From assembly GCA_963756605.1 (NCBI GenBank), contig CAVWOT010000023.1, forward strand, positions 11,489 through 75,488: 64,000 bases of DNA. The letters are read 5' to 3'. The notes under the pieces were generated by a model that saw only the letters and a program-made list of their open reading frames with translations, made no database searches and was not told where the DNA came from. This stretch comes from Bog-159 sp963756605. GTDB lineage: Bacteria; Acidobacteriota; Terriglobia; Bryobacterales; Bryobacteraceae. Positions 54,396 to 63,817 of this stretch are shown in pieces. A program made the position numbers and the translations under genes. Within the stretch, counting starts at the first letter, position 1. Each line of letters begins with the position of its first letter.

Positions 54396-55348
54396 CCCGC
54401 CTCCTTGTACCAGTCGAGTGTGCGCCGCAGCCCTTCAGCGAGGCTCGTAGAAGCGCGGAAGCCCAGCTCGCGGCAGGCGCGCGCGGGATCGCACACCCAA
54501 CCCGCGCAGCAGGCTTCCCGCACTTTATCGCGCGACAGGATGCCCGGTTTGGCGCCCAGGCGCGTCCACCACTCACCGCACAGGCCTAAGACGTAGGCAG
54601 CTTTTTCTGGTATCGCTATGGTCCGCAATGGGCGGCCCATCAAACGGGCAGCCGTCGATCCGAATTCATCCCAGGAGACCGGCGTGGCGTTGGCCATGTA
54701 GAAAATCCGGCCGCCGGCGCCGGCGCGATCCGCCGCGGCGATAAGACCATCCACCAAGTCTCCCACATAAATGCAGCTGAAAAGGCGAGGGGCGGTGCCG
54801 ATCTGTGCCATCCATCCGCGGGCCGCAGTGCGGAGTACCTGGTAAACGTCTCTATCGCGCGGTCCATAGACTACCGGCGGCCGTACGATCGCCGTTCTCG
54901 CGCTCAGCGGCGAGTGTCGGACGGCTTCCTCTCCAGCCAGTTTCGAGCGGCCATAATGTGAAACCGGATGCGGTTCGTCGCCTTCGGTCAGCGCCCCCTC
55001 GACAGTGCTGGGACCGGCCGCTGCCAGGCTGCTGACGTGCACCAGCTTTTCGACATCGCCTGCCGCGCGCAGCAGGTTGGCCGTAGCCGTAACATTGCCG
55101 CGCTCGAAGTCCGGCGCGGTACGGGCTTTGGTGACGCCGGCCAGATGGATAACGGTATCCACGTCGCGCAGAGCTTCCGCCAATCCGGCTCCGCTTTCGA
55201 GATCGCCCTGCGCCTGTTCGATAGCATCCGGCAGTTCGCCGGCAGCTCTGGGCCGCCGCACGAGGCATCTGACCGGGCGCCCTTCGGCCACCAACCGCTC
55301 GACCAGGTGTCTGCCGATGAAACCGGTCGCGCCGGTCACCAGCGTCAT
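54380..55348 (-). CDS. NAD(P)-dependent epimerase/dehydratase (extended SDR), ceramide-reductase candidate
   Basis: 322 residues from ATG 55348, which overlaps the upstream DUF3047 stop (ATGA). Extended SDR: MTLVTGATGFIGRHLVERLV with the GxxGxxG dinucleotide motif, DVDTVIHLAGVTKA, LVHVSSLAAAGPS with the catalytic Ser, and YGRSKLAGEE giving YxxxK. It could reduce 3-ketosphinganine or 3-keto-ceramide, the step performed by SDRs in bacterial sphingolipid clusters; a sugar-nucleotide epimerase is the alternative. Confidence 0.85.
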   Translation of the reverse strand: MTLVTGATGFIGRHLVERLVAEGRPVRCLVRRPRAAGELPDAIEQAQGDLESGAGLAEALRDVDTVIHLAGVTKARTAPDFERGNVTATANLLRAAGDVEKLVHVSSLAAAGPSTVEGALTEGDEPHPVSHYGRSKLAGEEAVRHSPLSARTAIVRPPVVYGPRDRDVYQVLRTAARGWMAQIGTAPRLFSCIYVGDLVDGLIAAADRAGAGGRIFYMANATPVSWDEFGSTAARLMGRPLRTIAIPEKAAYVLGLCGEWWTRLGAKPGILSRDKVREACCAGWVCDPARACRELGFRASTSLAEGLRRTLDWYKEAGWLTF

Positions 55349-55640
55349 AATTGCGGCGTGCTGCGGAAAGCCACCTCGGAGAAACAACTCTCCGCCGCGG
55401 TGCCTGTGTGCTGCGTATTGATCTGCAGACGGATTCCCTTCACGCGCGGCGCCGGGTGTCCGTAGGCCCTCTGATAATCGCCGGCCAGATTGCGGCTTTC
55501 GCTAAGCCAACGGTTCAAGTCGGCGGTGCCGGAGCGGCAAACCACAGCAGTGATATGCACCAATGGAATGGAACTGGCGCTTTCCATGATTCCGGCGGGG
55601 GCGGTAGTGTCCCAAATGTAGCTGATGACCCGCCTGTCGG
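55345..55640 (-). pseudogene. DUF3047 protein, C-terminal part only
   Basis: The minus-strand frame ending in TGA 55345 reads RRVISYIWDTTAPAGIM, IPLVHITAVVCRSG, LNRWLSESRNLAGDYQRAYG and GIRLQINTQHTGTAAESCFS, which is the C-terminal half of DUF3047 proteins (YIWD, WVxExRNVxxDYxxxFG, DTDNTGxxA). Upstream of about codon VISYIWD the similarity stops at the presumed contig junction, so the N-terminal ~60% is missing. In the real genome it would be the first known gene of the sphingolipid-type operon. Confidence 0.75.
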
Positions 55641-55655
55641 TGAACGCCACCAGCA
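55630..55655. other. probable chimeric junction: Acidobacteriota left, Actinomycetota right
   Basis: Left of this point the minus strand codes the C-terminal half of a DUF3047 protein; right of it the plus strand codes the C-terminal end of an actinobacterial NTF2-like protein. Neither continues across. From here to the window end the genes, codon bias (extreme G/C in third positions with little T) and frameshift density all change. No repeat or integrase marks the point. Confidence 0.7.
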
Positions 55656-55785
55656 CTTGCGCAGCCTGCTGGGGCCTCGGCCAGCCAGGGCCGAGCCGCT
55701 CGTCGTGGGCTTCGACGTCGCCGTGGCCGACCCGGACGGTCGGCTGGCAAGCGTACTCGGCTTCCTCGACAAGGTCCCGGCCTGA
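55656..55785 (+). pseudogene. NTF2/SnoaL-like protein, C-terminal fragment
   Basis: Residues ARAEPLVVGFDVAVADPDGR and SVLGFLDKVPA, then stop at 55783-55785, match the last strands of actinobacterial nuclear-transport-factor-2-like proteins (LVVGFDVAVxDDDGRxxSVLGFLDK). The preceding CWGLG fits with a one-base shift. The N-terminal ~90 residues are absent because of the junction. Confidence 0.6.
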
Positions 55786-55850
55786 GTTCCGGCCCCGAGC
55801 CGAGGCGCCGTTCCCGAGCCGAGGCCCCGTTCCCGAGCCGACGTCCCGTA
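55786..55850. repeat. short GC-rich tandem repeat
   Basis: About three degenerate units of GTTCCCGAGCCGAGGCCCC lie just after the NTF2-like stop codon. Confidence 0.55.
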
Positions 55851-55905
55851 GCCAGGGTCCCGGTCCTGAGCCAGATTCACCCGGCCCGCGCTCTTGGACC
55901 GCGAC

Positions 55906-55960
55906 CTGATGGATTCGGGAATCGGGACGGAATTCCCGTATCAATTCCCGAATCCATCAG
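55906..55960. terminator. 17-bp perfect hairpin between convergent genes
   Basis: CTGATGGATTCGGGAAT (55906-55922) and ATTCCCGAATCCATCAG (55944-55960) pair perfectly; the 21-base loop contains a nested CGGGA/TCCCG stem. The position between converging genes suggests a bidirectional, T-tract-free actinobacterial terminator. Confidence 0.55.
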
Positions 55961-56126
55961 CCTGCAGCGAGTTCCGTGACGCGCCAGGAGTGGATCAGCG
56001 CCAGAGATCTGCTCACCGCATCCTCGGCAGCCGCATACAGGTCGGCCTCACTGATGGTGCGTCGTTCCAGCGGGGAACGATGGGCCGCCAGTAAAGGACC
56101 ACGCCGGTTCGTTGAAGTTGATCAGC
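55957..56126 (-). other. unrecognised coding-like segment
   Basis: A minus-strand frame ends at TGA 55957-55959 with SEADLYAAAEDAVSRSLALI followed by HSWRVTELAAG, a convincing-looking C terminus. It begins after a stop near 56127 with no good start codon, and an adjacent frame upstream (FGRYFVPASATIPHRVAG) also looks coding, so the gene is probably frameshifted. I cannot name it. Confidence 0.3.
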
Positions 56127-56239
56127 GGCCATGGCTGGGTGTGGGCGCATTTCCCGGCGACCCGGTGCGGGATCGTGGCGGAGGCCGGGACGAAGTACCG
56201 GCCGAACGCCTGGTCACGGTCGTACTTGCGCGACCGCCG

Positions 56240-58182
56240 TCAGCGGCAGTCCGGGTGGCTCGGCGGCACGTCCAGCGCGGGGTTCCGATCGAAGAACCCG
56301 AATGGCTTGAGCCAGAACGAGATCGTGTCGACCGGCATGATCGGCCAGTCTTCCGGCCGCGTGATGTGGTGAATGCCGAACACGTACCAGAGCACGACGT
56401 CGGTGTTGTCGATGGACCGGTTCTGCGCGGTCCAGCTGGGCAGTCCGCTGTCGCCACCACTGAGGTTGGGAAACTCGCCGCACGGCCATCGCTCGTCCGG
56501 ACGGTAGGGCGTGACCCACAGCGTGTGCCCGATCACCCTGGCCCGCTGCAGGACCTCAGAGGCGGGATCGATCAGCGGCGGGAAGGCTCCGCCGGGGACC
56601 AGCTTGTACCCGACCGGGGTACCGAGCCCGTTTGTGACGTTGTCGTTGACGACCTTCCAGCTCTTCTGCGAGTGCCAGTCGTAATCCTGCGTGCCTTCCG
56701 CCTCGGTGCGCAGGGGCGTCTCGCGGAGCACCAGGCCCAGCCGGTATGGATCATCATCGCTGGGGCCCTGCGGTTGTGATTGCACCGCATACACCGTGTT
56801 GGCGGTCCCGTCCACGTCAAGATCGAGGCGTGCCACGATGAAGTGCTGATGGAAGGGCGCGTACGTCCGCTGGTCCACCAGCGTGCCGAACGGCGGCTGG
56901 CGCCCGTCGCCGAAGTAGGAGGTGACCAGGATGCCGGTGGCGCGTACCTCGCACTCGATATTGCCGTCCTGGTAGAACCGCCAGTACACCAGGTACTCGT
57001 AGTTCGCCACGGTGACCTGGAACGACACGACGAGCCGCCGGGCCCGGCGGACTTCGGCGCCGGTCACGTGATCCACATGCTTCCAGCCGACCCCGTTGTC
57101 CTCCTCGTGAATGCAGATGGCCCGGGAGATGACGCGCGGTTCACCGGCCGAGTCGTGCACGACCGCGTCCAGGTAGGTGATCTCGCCCAGGCAGTCACAG
57201 CCGCGTTCGAGCGAGGCGGTCATGAAACCCAGGCCCCACTCGCCGATGTCGAAAGCGGTCCGGCGGTAATGATCGCTAGTCGGATCCCGGTAGGGCACGA
57301 CCATCTCCGCGAACGAGAGCCGGTGCGCGATCGGCCGCAGGCGGCCGGCGTCGCGGTATCCCACCTCGTGCAGGACCAGGCCCTCCCGGTAGTTGAAGCC
57401 AAGCCGCAGCTCCCAGTTCTGCCAGGTCAGGTGCCTGCCCGCCACGGTGAACGAGACGCCTTCGGGCTGGCTGATGTGCAGTGGCGCTACTTCGCGCAGC
57501 GGCATCGGGAGGAACTTGGACGCGTACTCGCCCATCACCTCGGGCGGGCCGGCCGCCCCGGGGCCGTCCGGATCGTCCTCGAGCTCGAGCAGCGTCATCT
57601 GGTTGAGGTCCACCACGGGATGCAGCCCGCTGACGTGATGCGCGTATGGGTTGCCGTCCTCGCTGCCCCGGTACCAGACGTCTGACCAGCCCAGCCGCAG
57701 GCCGCGGTAGCGAGGCGGAACGAGCGCGGCGCCGTAGGCCCAGACATCGGTGAGCACCCGGGCCCGCTCGGTCAGCCCGCGCCGGGCGAGCGCCGCCGCC
57801 AGCAGCGGGTGGTCGCGGAGCATCTCGTCGCACTCGTGCCACTCGTCCAGCGTCATGTTCGGCTGCTGACCAGGCAGCGGCTCCCAGGCCGTGACGGTCG
57901 TCGCGCTGCAGGCAGCGACACCACTGCACGGTAGGCCTGCCCGTCATCGCGGTTCCAGCAGACGGCGACCGCTCGCGGGCGGCACGGCCGGGAACCTCCG
58001 GCGCCGTCCTTGGCTGGCTCCTTGAGTTCGATCGACGCGAACCGCCACCGCGGGCCGACCGACCGCTCCCGCCGCAGCGCCGACGGCGACCTGGCGGAAC
58101 TCCTCGGCGGTCAGCGGGTCGAGCGGGTGAGCCGGTGCCCGGCGCTCGCGGAACCGTTCCCGTGCTGGTGCGACGTGCTCAA
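56240..58182 (-). pseudogene. copper-containing primary amine oxidase with frameshifts
   Basis: The main open part (57856-56240) carries the C-terminal catalytic domain: topaquinone-forming tyrosine in VANYEYLVYWRFYQDGNIEC, catalytic-region FDIGEWGLGFMTASLERGCD, copper ligands in HQHF and in GIHHITRPEDWPIMP. The N-terminal part lies in other frames: MSTSHQHGNGSASAGH from TTG 58182 (GGGGAGG upstream), HPLDPLTAEEFRQVA, then GPRWRFASIELKEPAK and RAVAVCWNRDDGQAYRAVVS, then WEPLPGQQPNMTLDEWHE. Three indels (near 58135, 58055 and 57900) are needed. The enzyme oxidises primary amines to aldehydes with H2O2 release. The active-site residues are intact, so sequencing error is likelier than decay. Confidence 0.85.
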
Positions 58183-58229
58183 CGATGCCTCCCCGTGACG
58201 TGCGTGCCGACGTCAGCCCGCGGCCAGTC

Positions 58230-59918
58230 CTACCAGAAGCTTGATCTATCTCGCGTCGACCCGCACGCCGAGGCGTGGCCGCCACCCTCGACTGGTTCAG
58301 CGGGCTGGCCGGTCTGCCGCCGCCGAGCAGCAGCCAGCCGATCGCGCCGATAACGACTACTCCCCCGGCGATGATGCCGCCGATGGCGCCGGCGAGAACG
58401 CCCCCGCCGGAGCCGCCCGTCGACTGGCTGCCGGGCTTGGCCGGGCTAGGGGTCGGGATCGGGCCGGCGTGGCTGATCCGGCCAGACTTCGACGCGGTGA
58501 AAGCGACGACCTGGTTGGCCGCGGGAGCCAGCAGCAGGCCGTCGCCGACGCTCGGGGTCGGGAAGTGATTGGCGACTGCCCCGATCGAGGCCTGCTGCCT
58601 GACCTTGCCGGTCGCCGGATCGAGGCCGTACAGGGTGCCGTTCTGCCCGATGGTCCAGACCAGGCCCGCGGCCACGATGGGCGGGCCGCCGCCCATTCCG
58701 GAACTCCACGCCAGCGAGACCGCGGCCGGGGAGCTTGGCGCCCTGGACCGCGATAATCCCGCTCAGGCAGGGCAGGTAGGCGGTCGTCGCCGACCACCGC
58801 GACACCGCCGTCTATGTCGCTGCCGCACACCTGTCCGGTCGCGGCCTGCTGCCCGCCGATGCTGCCGAGGTGCGCGCCGTTGAGGAGATAGACGATCCGG
58901 GATTTCCCGGTCAGGAGCACCTGGCCGTCGGACAGCAGCACCGGCACGGTGGACATATCGAGATCATTAGCGTTGTTCGATGCCCAGCTGGCGGGCGCGA
59001 AGAACTGCAGCAGCCGCAGCGACGAGGACAGCTCAAGCGCCGCATCACTGTCGTCGAAGGCATGGCCAGCCGAATGGACCGAGCCGTTCCCCGTGCTGAC
59101 CCAGATGTTGCCGGCGCTGTCGACGGCCGGCGCCGCACCGCCCATCCAGACCGCACCCTGTGACTCACCGGCGCCGCCGTCGACGGTGAAGTCGGTCGGC
59201 GCGCCGCCGGTTTCGGGGACCGCTACCACCCTGCCCCGGTAGCTGGCGCAGTCTCCGTAGTTGCCGCCGAAGCCGAACACCACCCGGCCGGCGTCCAGGT
59301 TCAGGCCGGTCCGCTGCAGCAGCGCCGCGGTGTCCGCTCCGGCCGGGTCCACGTCCTGGCTCATCTCGCGCTTCCCGGAGCTGGTGCTCAGGCCGACCAG
59401 CAGATGGGCGGGCTTCCCGCGCAGCAGTTCGTCGGCGACCACGAAGATCTCGCTCCGGGACGGGTCGATCACCGGCGTACCCGTGATGCCCACGGTCGGA
59501 CTGATGTCACCGCAGGGCAGCGATCCTGATGGCACCGGGCTGGCCAGGTGCGCTGACCAGAGCGACGGCGCCGGTGCCGGGGGAGAGCGCGTACACCGTG
59601 TCGTTCTCGGTGGCTACGTAGATCCGCCCCGACCAGACCAGCGGCTCGCCGTAGATCTCGCCATCGAGAGCGGGTGACGTCCAGGCGCGGTGACTGGTGT
59701 CGACCGTGACCGCCGAGTTCACGACGCCGCTGCCGACCGGATCATGGTGGTACACCGTCCAGGAGCTGGAGCTGAGCTGGAGCCGGAGCCGGGCTGGAGC
59801 TGGCGCCGGAGGCCGGGCTGGAGCCGGAAGCCGATCCGGCCCCCGAAGCCCCGGCTGAGCCCGAAGCTGCGGCCAGGACTGCCGCACCTGCCGTGCCGCC
59901 CGCGATGCCCCAGGTCAT
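58230..59918 (-). pseudogene. membrane-anchored PQQ-like beta-propeller, multiply frameshifted
   Basis: From ATG 59918 an Ala/Ser-rich export region (WGIAGGTAGAAVLAAASG) leads, after shifts, to WTVYHHDPVGSGVVNSAVTV, SGRIYVATENDTVYALSPGT, GTPVIDPSRSEIFVVADE, VDSAGNIWVSTGNGS, VLLTGKSRIVYLLNGAHLG, GLVWTIGQNGTLYGLDPATG and a C-terminal transmembrane helix (LAGAIGGIIAGGVVVIGAIG). These are PQQ-type propeller blades. At least three to four frame changes (near 59760, 59510, 58790 and 58690) are required. Composition is actinobacterial. Role unknown, probably extracytoplasmic binding. Confidence 0.75.
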
Positions 59919-59970
59919 CAGGCCATGGCCAGCAGCCAGGTCCACCTGGCCGGCCCGCGCCGCCGCGTTC

Positions 59971-60409
59971 TCATGGCAGCATCGTCGCGCAGCAGCCAGC
60001 CCGGCGCTGCCGTCGCGCGCTACCGGCACCGCAAGATCCAGTCTGGTCAGGCCGCTGCTGACCGTCGATCGTCAGCTCGACCCGCTCGTTGTAGAAACAC
60101 ATCAGGCCGGCGATCTCCGCCGCCTGCCGGGATCGGGTACTCGTAGCTCCACACGAGATCGTCGTGGACCTCGCCGCCCGCCTGCACTGACCAGTACGAG
60201 GCCTCGCCCTTGAACGGGCAGGTGGTGTGCCGGTCGGTCGGCCGCAGCAGCTCGGTCCGCACGTCCTCCCTCGGCAGGTAGTAGCGGGTCGGCAGCCCGG
60301 TCTCGTCCAGCAGGACGGGCCGGTCCGAATCGGCCAGCTTCACGCCGGCCAGGGTCACCTCGACGTGAAGTTTCGCCGGAGTAGTGGTGATCTTGTGTCC
60401 AGTAGCCAT
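59971..60409 (-). pseudogene. DUF427 domain protein with one frameshift
   Basis: From ATG 60409: ITTTPAKLHVEVTLAGVKLA, PTRYYLPREDVRTELLRPTD, TTCPFKGEASYWSV, DDLVWSYEYPIPA, then after a 1-base shift near 60125 AAEIAGLMCFYNERVELTID, ending at 59971. The cysteine and the CPFKG-x-A-x-YW motif are the DUF427 signature; in this family proteins are small, soluble and of unknown function. The total length is 3n+1, consistent with a single indel. Confidence 0.8.
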
Positions 60410-60487
60410 GCTGGTGTCAACCCGGGGCCACCCGCATGATTCCGGTCTCAAGCCCGATGATTCGGCCCTCAAACCGTTGCGTCAGCT

Positions 60488-60563
60488 CGCACCTGTACCG
60501 GATTTGCTGGCCGTATAACCGACATTTCGGAGGGTTCTGGCCTCAAAATCCGGTACAGGTGCG
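60488..60563. repeat. 18-bp perfect inverted repeat with 40-bp spacer
   Basis: CGCACCTGTACCGGATTT (60488-60505) and AAATCCGGTACAGGTGCG (60546-60563), with an inner CTGGCC/GGCC pair. It lies in the ~470-base space between the divergent DUF427 and ABC genes, which otherwise shows nothing recognisable. It could be an operator pair, a structured leader or a small palindromic mobile unit. Confidence 0.65.
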
Positions 60564-60876
60564 TCTTGAGCGCCCGCTGACGGGACGGGTTTGCGGGCAC
60601 TCGCCGGGTCAGCTCTCCTGGTGCTTCAGGTGGACGGTGACGGTGGTCACCGACGGCGCCAGCGTGACCGTAGCGCCGCTGGCCCGCCACTACCCGCACC
60701 CAGCTCGGCCTAACACGGGCAATTCAGGTCAGCCCGACTGGTAGCAAGCCGTGAAACGGGGTCGCTGAAAGTTGTCGGCGTGATAGTGGTGACGGATGGT
60801 AACCCGTGGCAATTGTCATGGTTACCTTATGAGAAACGCACTCGATCGGCGCACCGGGTGATGCGACGATGGGCCT

Positions 60877-61846
60877 ATGGCACCTACTACCAGCTCTGGT
60901 TCCTGGCAGGGATCGCGGCTACGGGAACGGGCCGCCGCTGGCCGTCGGTCTGAGGGGGGTCCACAAGCACTTCGGCTCAGTCCAGGCGGTGCGGGGCATC
61001 GACCTCGAGATCTGCCTCCGGTGAGATCGTCGCGTTCCTCGGCCCCAACGGCGCGGGCAAGACCACGACCATCGACATGATCCTCGGTCTGTCCCAGCCC
61101 ACCGCCGGGGAGGTGTCGGTGTTTGGCATGCACCCGCGGCAGGCCATCGCTCACGGGCTCGTCTCCGCGGTGATGCAGACCGGCGGCCTGCTCAAGGACC
61201 TCACCGTGGCGGAGACCGCCGAGTACACCGCGAGCTTGTTCGCGCAGTCCAAGCCGGTGCCGGAGGTCCTGAGCCGGGCGGGCATCGCGGCATCGCCGAC
61301 CGCAAGGTCGGCAAGTGCTCGGGCGGCGAGCAGCAGCGGCTGCGCTTCGCCATGGCGCTGCTGCCCGACCCGGAGCTGCTGATCCTCGACGAGCCCACGA
61401 CCGGGATGGATGTCGAGGGCCGGCGCGGCTTCTGGGCGGCGATCAGGCAGGACACCGCCGAGGGGCGCACCGTGCTGTTCGCGACGCACTATCTCGAGGA
61501 AGCCGACGCCTACGCCGACCGGATCATCCTGGTGCGCCACGGGCAGGTCGTCGCCGACGGCACCGCGGCGGAGATCAAGGCGATGGCGGCAGGCCGGACG
61601 GTGCGCGCCACGCTGCCCGGCGCTGACGCAGACGCGCTGCGCCGGATACCCGGCGCGGACAGCGTCGAGGTGCGCGGTGACACGGTCCTCGTGCATTCCA
61701 GCGACAGCGACGCGGTGGCCAGGTACCTGCTGACCAGCACGGCGGCCAGGGACCTGGAGATCACCGCTCGCGGCATCGAGGACGCTTTCATCGCACTGAC
61801 CAGCGACGACAACGACCACCAGCAGTGCACGGGAGTAACGCGATGA
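60877..61846 (+). pseudogene. ABC transporter ATP-binding protein (drug-exporter type), frameshifted
   Basis: Starts ATG 60877. Recognisable parts: AVGLRGVHKHFGSVQAVRGI, Walker A in AFLGPNGAGKTTTIDMILGL, Q-loop AVMQTGGLLKDLTVAET, signature CSGGEQQRLRFAMALL, Walker B LLILDEPTTGMDVEGRRG, H-loop ATHYLEEADAYADRI, and a C-terminal domain typical of CcmA/DrrA-like subunits. Three shifts (near 60930, 61014 and 61295) join them. The stop overlaps the permease start (ATGA), so the two form one export operon. All ATPase motifs are intact; the shifts are probably sequence errors. Confidence 0.85.
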
Positions 61847-62640
61847 CCACGTCGGCCGGCATCCCGGACCTGACCGCCCGCCGGGCCCCGAGCATGGGCG
61901 GCTTCAACCTCACCGTGCTCAGGCTCGAGGTGCGCCGCCTGCTGCGCAACCGGCGCACCCTCCTGTTCGCGACGATTGCGCCCGCGTTTTTCTTCCTGAT
62001 CTTCGGTCTGAACGCGGCGTACGCCAATGAGCGCGCCGGGCACGGTAACGTCTCTGCGTTCGTCATGATCAGCATGGCGCTCTACGGTGCCGTGCTCGCG
62101 ACCACGAGCGGCGGCGCGCTGGTGTCGATCGAGCGTGCCGCCGGCTGGAGCCGCCAGCTCCGGCTGACCCCGCTGTCGGCGCCGGCCTACATCACGATCA
62201 AGGTGCTGACCGCACTGGTACTCGGGCTCGCCTCGGTTGTGGTGGTCTACGCGGTCGGGGCCCTGACCGGCAAGCCGTCGATGCCTGGCTATCTGTGGAT
62301 CGCCACCGGGCTGAGTGTCTGGATCGGCTCACTGCTGTTCGCGGCGTTCGGTTTGTTCATGGGCTATCTGCTGCCTACCGAGAACGTCATGCAGATCCTG
62401 GGCTTCGTGCTCATCCTGTTCGCCTTCGGCGGCGGCCTGTTCATCCCGCTCAGCCAGTATTCCCACCTGCTTCGGACGCTCGCCATGTACACGCCGCTCT
62501 ACGGCCTCAACGAGCTCACGCATGCGCCGCTGCTCGGCGTCGGCGTCGACGTCGCATGGGTCGCCAACGTCCTGGTCTGGCTGGTCATCTTCGCTGGCGG
62601 CGCGATATGGCGGTTCCGCAAGGACACCGCGCGGGTCTGA
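61843..62640 (+). CDS. ABC-2 type transporter permease
   Basis: 265 residues from ATG 61843. An N-terminal cytoplasmic segment (LEVRRLLRNRRTLLFATIAP) precedes six membrane helices (AFFFLIFGLNAAYA, VFVMISMALYGAVLATTSGG-like, VLTALVLGLASVVVVYAVGA, LSVWIGSLLFAAFGLFMGYL, ILGFVLILFAFGGGLFIPLS, VLVWLVIFAGGAIWRF). This is the DrrB/ABC2_membrane_3 architecture pairing with the adjacent ATPase. It is one of the few genes right of 55.7 kb with no frameshift. The exported substrate is unknown, often an antibiotic or lipid. Confidence 0.88.
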   Translation: MTTSAGIPDLTARRAPSMGGFNLTVLRLEVRRLLRNRRTLLFATIAPAFFFLIFGLNAAYANERAGHGNVSAFVMISMALYGAVLATTSGGALVSIERAAGWSRQLRLTPLSAPAYITIKVLTALVLGLASVVVVYAVGALTGKPSMPGYLWIATGLSVWIGSLLFAAFGLFMGYLLPTENVMQILGFVLILFAFGGGLFIPLSQYSHLLRTLAMYTPLYGLNELTHAPLLGVGVDVAWVANVLVWLVIFAGGAIWRFRKDTARV

Positions 62641-62659
62641 GGTTCCCGTCGGACCGGCA

Positions 62660-62740
62660 TCGGTCCGGGTCCCACGCGCCGCGAGCCCGGTCCGGTCCGT
62701 CCCGGTCCGGTCCGTCGCGGTCCGGTCCGTCGCGGTCCTT
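62660..62740. repeat. low-complexity CGGTCCGGTCCGTCG tandem repeat
   Basis: Four to five degenerate units of CGGTCCGGTCCGTCG follow the permease stop codon. Indel-prone sequence of this type may partly explain the errors in this region. Confidence 0.65.
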
Positions 62741-62803
62741 CTGTCGTTGTAATGCCGCGGAGGCTACCTCCGGTGTCCCGGTGGCCGCTGGCAGACTTGA
62801 GAC

Positions 62804-63817
62804 GTGCCAGACGCGCCAGAGGTGGATTACGCGGACATATCGCTGCCGGTGCCGGATCAGCCCGGCGCGGTCGCCGAGGCTGGCCCCGTCCCTGAAGCCG
62901 GGCGTGTCCCTGAAGCCGGGCGTGTCCCTGAAGCCGGCGCTGTCGCGGAGGTCGGCGCGGTCACGGCGTTCTGGCGGGCAGCTCGGGCTGCCCGGCCTGG
63001 TGGATGTGCACACCCATTTCATGCCGCCGAACGTGCTGGCCAAGGTCTGGGCTTTCTTCGAGGACGGCCGCGCCGCGACCGGGCAGGCCTGGCCGATCGT
63101 CTACCGGCAGCCCGAGGAGGACCGGCTGGCGCTGCTGCGGGCCTTCGGCGTGCGCAGGTTCAGCGCGCTGCTGTACCCGCATAAGCCAGGCATGGCTGTC
63201 CTGGCTGAACTCGTGGGCGGCTGACTTCGCGGCCAGGATCCCGGACGCCCTGCACAGCGCCACCTTCTTCGCCGAGCCCGACGCGGTCGGCTACGTAGCG
63301 GAGGCGATTGCCGCGGGTGCCCGGCTGTTCAAGGCGCACCTGCAGGTGGGCGGTTACGACCCGCGGGACGAGCTGCTTGACCCGGTGTGGGGACTGCTCG
63401 CCGAGGCGGCGGTGCCGGTCATCGTGCACTGCGGCTCGGCTCCCACGCCCGGGCCGTATACGGGCCCCGGCCCGATGTCGGCGGTGCTCGCCCGCCATCC
63501 CGGCGCTGATCGCGATCATCGCCCATCTCGGTGCACCCGAGTACGGCGAGTTCCTCGACCTCGCAGAGCGGTATCCGGGCGTCCATCTCGACACCACGAT
63601 GGCGTTCAGCGGTTTCCTTGAGCGCCTGGCGCCGTTCCCCGCCGAGCTGCGTCCCCGGCTGGCCGCGGCGGGCGACCGCATCCTGCTGGGCAGCGACTTC
63701 CCCAACATCCCTTATCCGTATCTGCACCAGCTGCAGGTCCTGGCCGGTCTCGGGCTGGGCACCGAGTGGCTCCGCGCCGTCTGCTATGAGAACGCGGTCC
63801 GGCTGCTCGGCCTCTGA
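62804..63817 (+). pseudogene. amidohydrolase family (TIM-barrel) enzyme, frameshifted
   Basis: Starts GTG 62804 (MPDAPEVDYADISLPVP), then a tandem 18-bp repeat coding PEAGRV units, then by shifts: LGLPGLVDVHTHFMPPNVLA with the first metal ligands HxH, GYVAEAIAAGARLFKAHLQV, AAVPVIVHCGSAPTPGP with the third His, ALIAIIAHLGAPEYGEFLDL with the fourth, and ILLGSDFPNIPYPY with the catalytic Asp. This is an amidohydrolase-2 / ACMSD-like fold. Three indels (near 62975, 63205 and 63505) break it. All ligands are present, so errors are more likely than inactivation. Substrate unknown. Confidence 0.85.
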
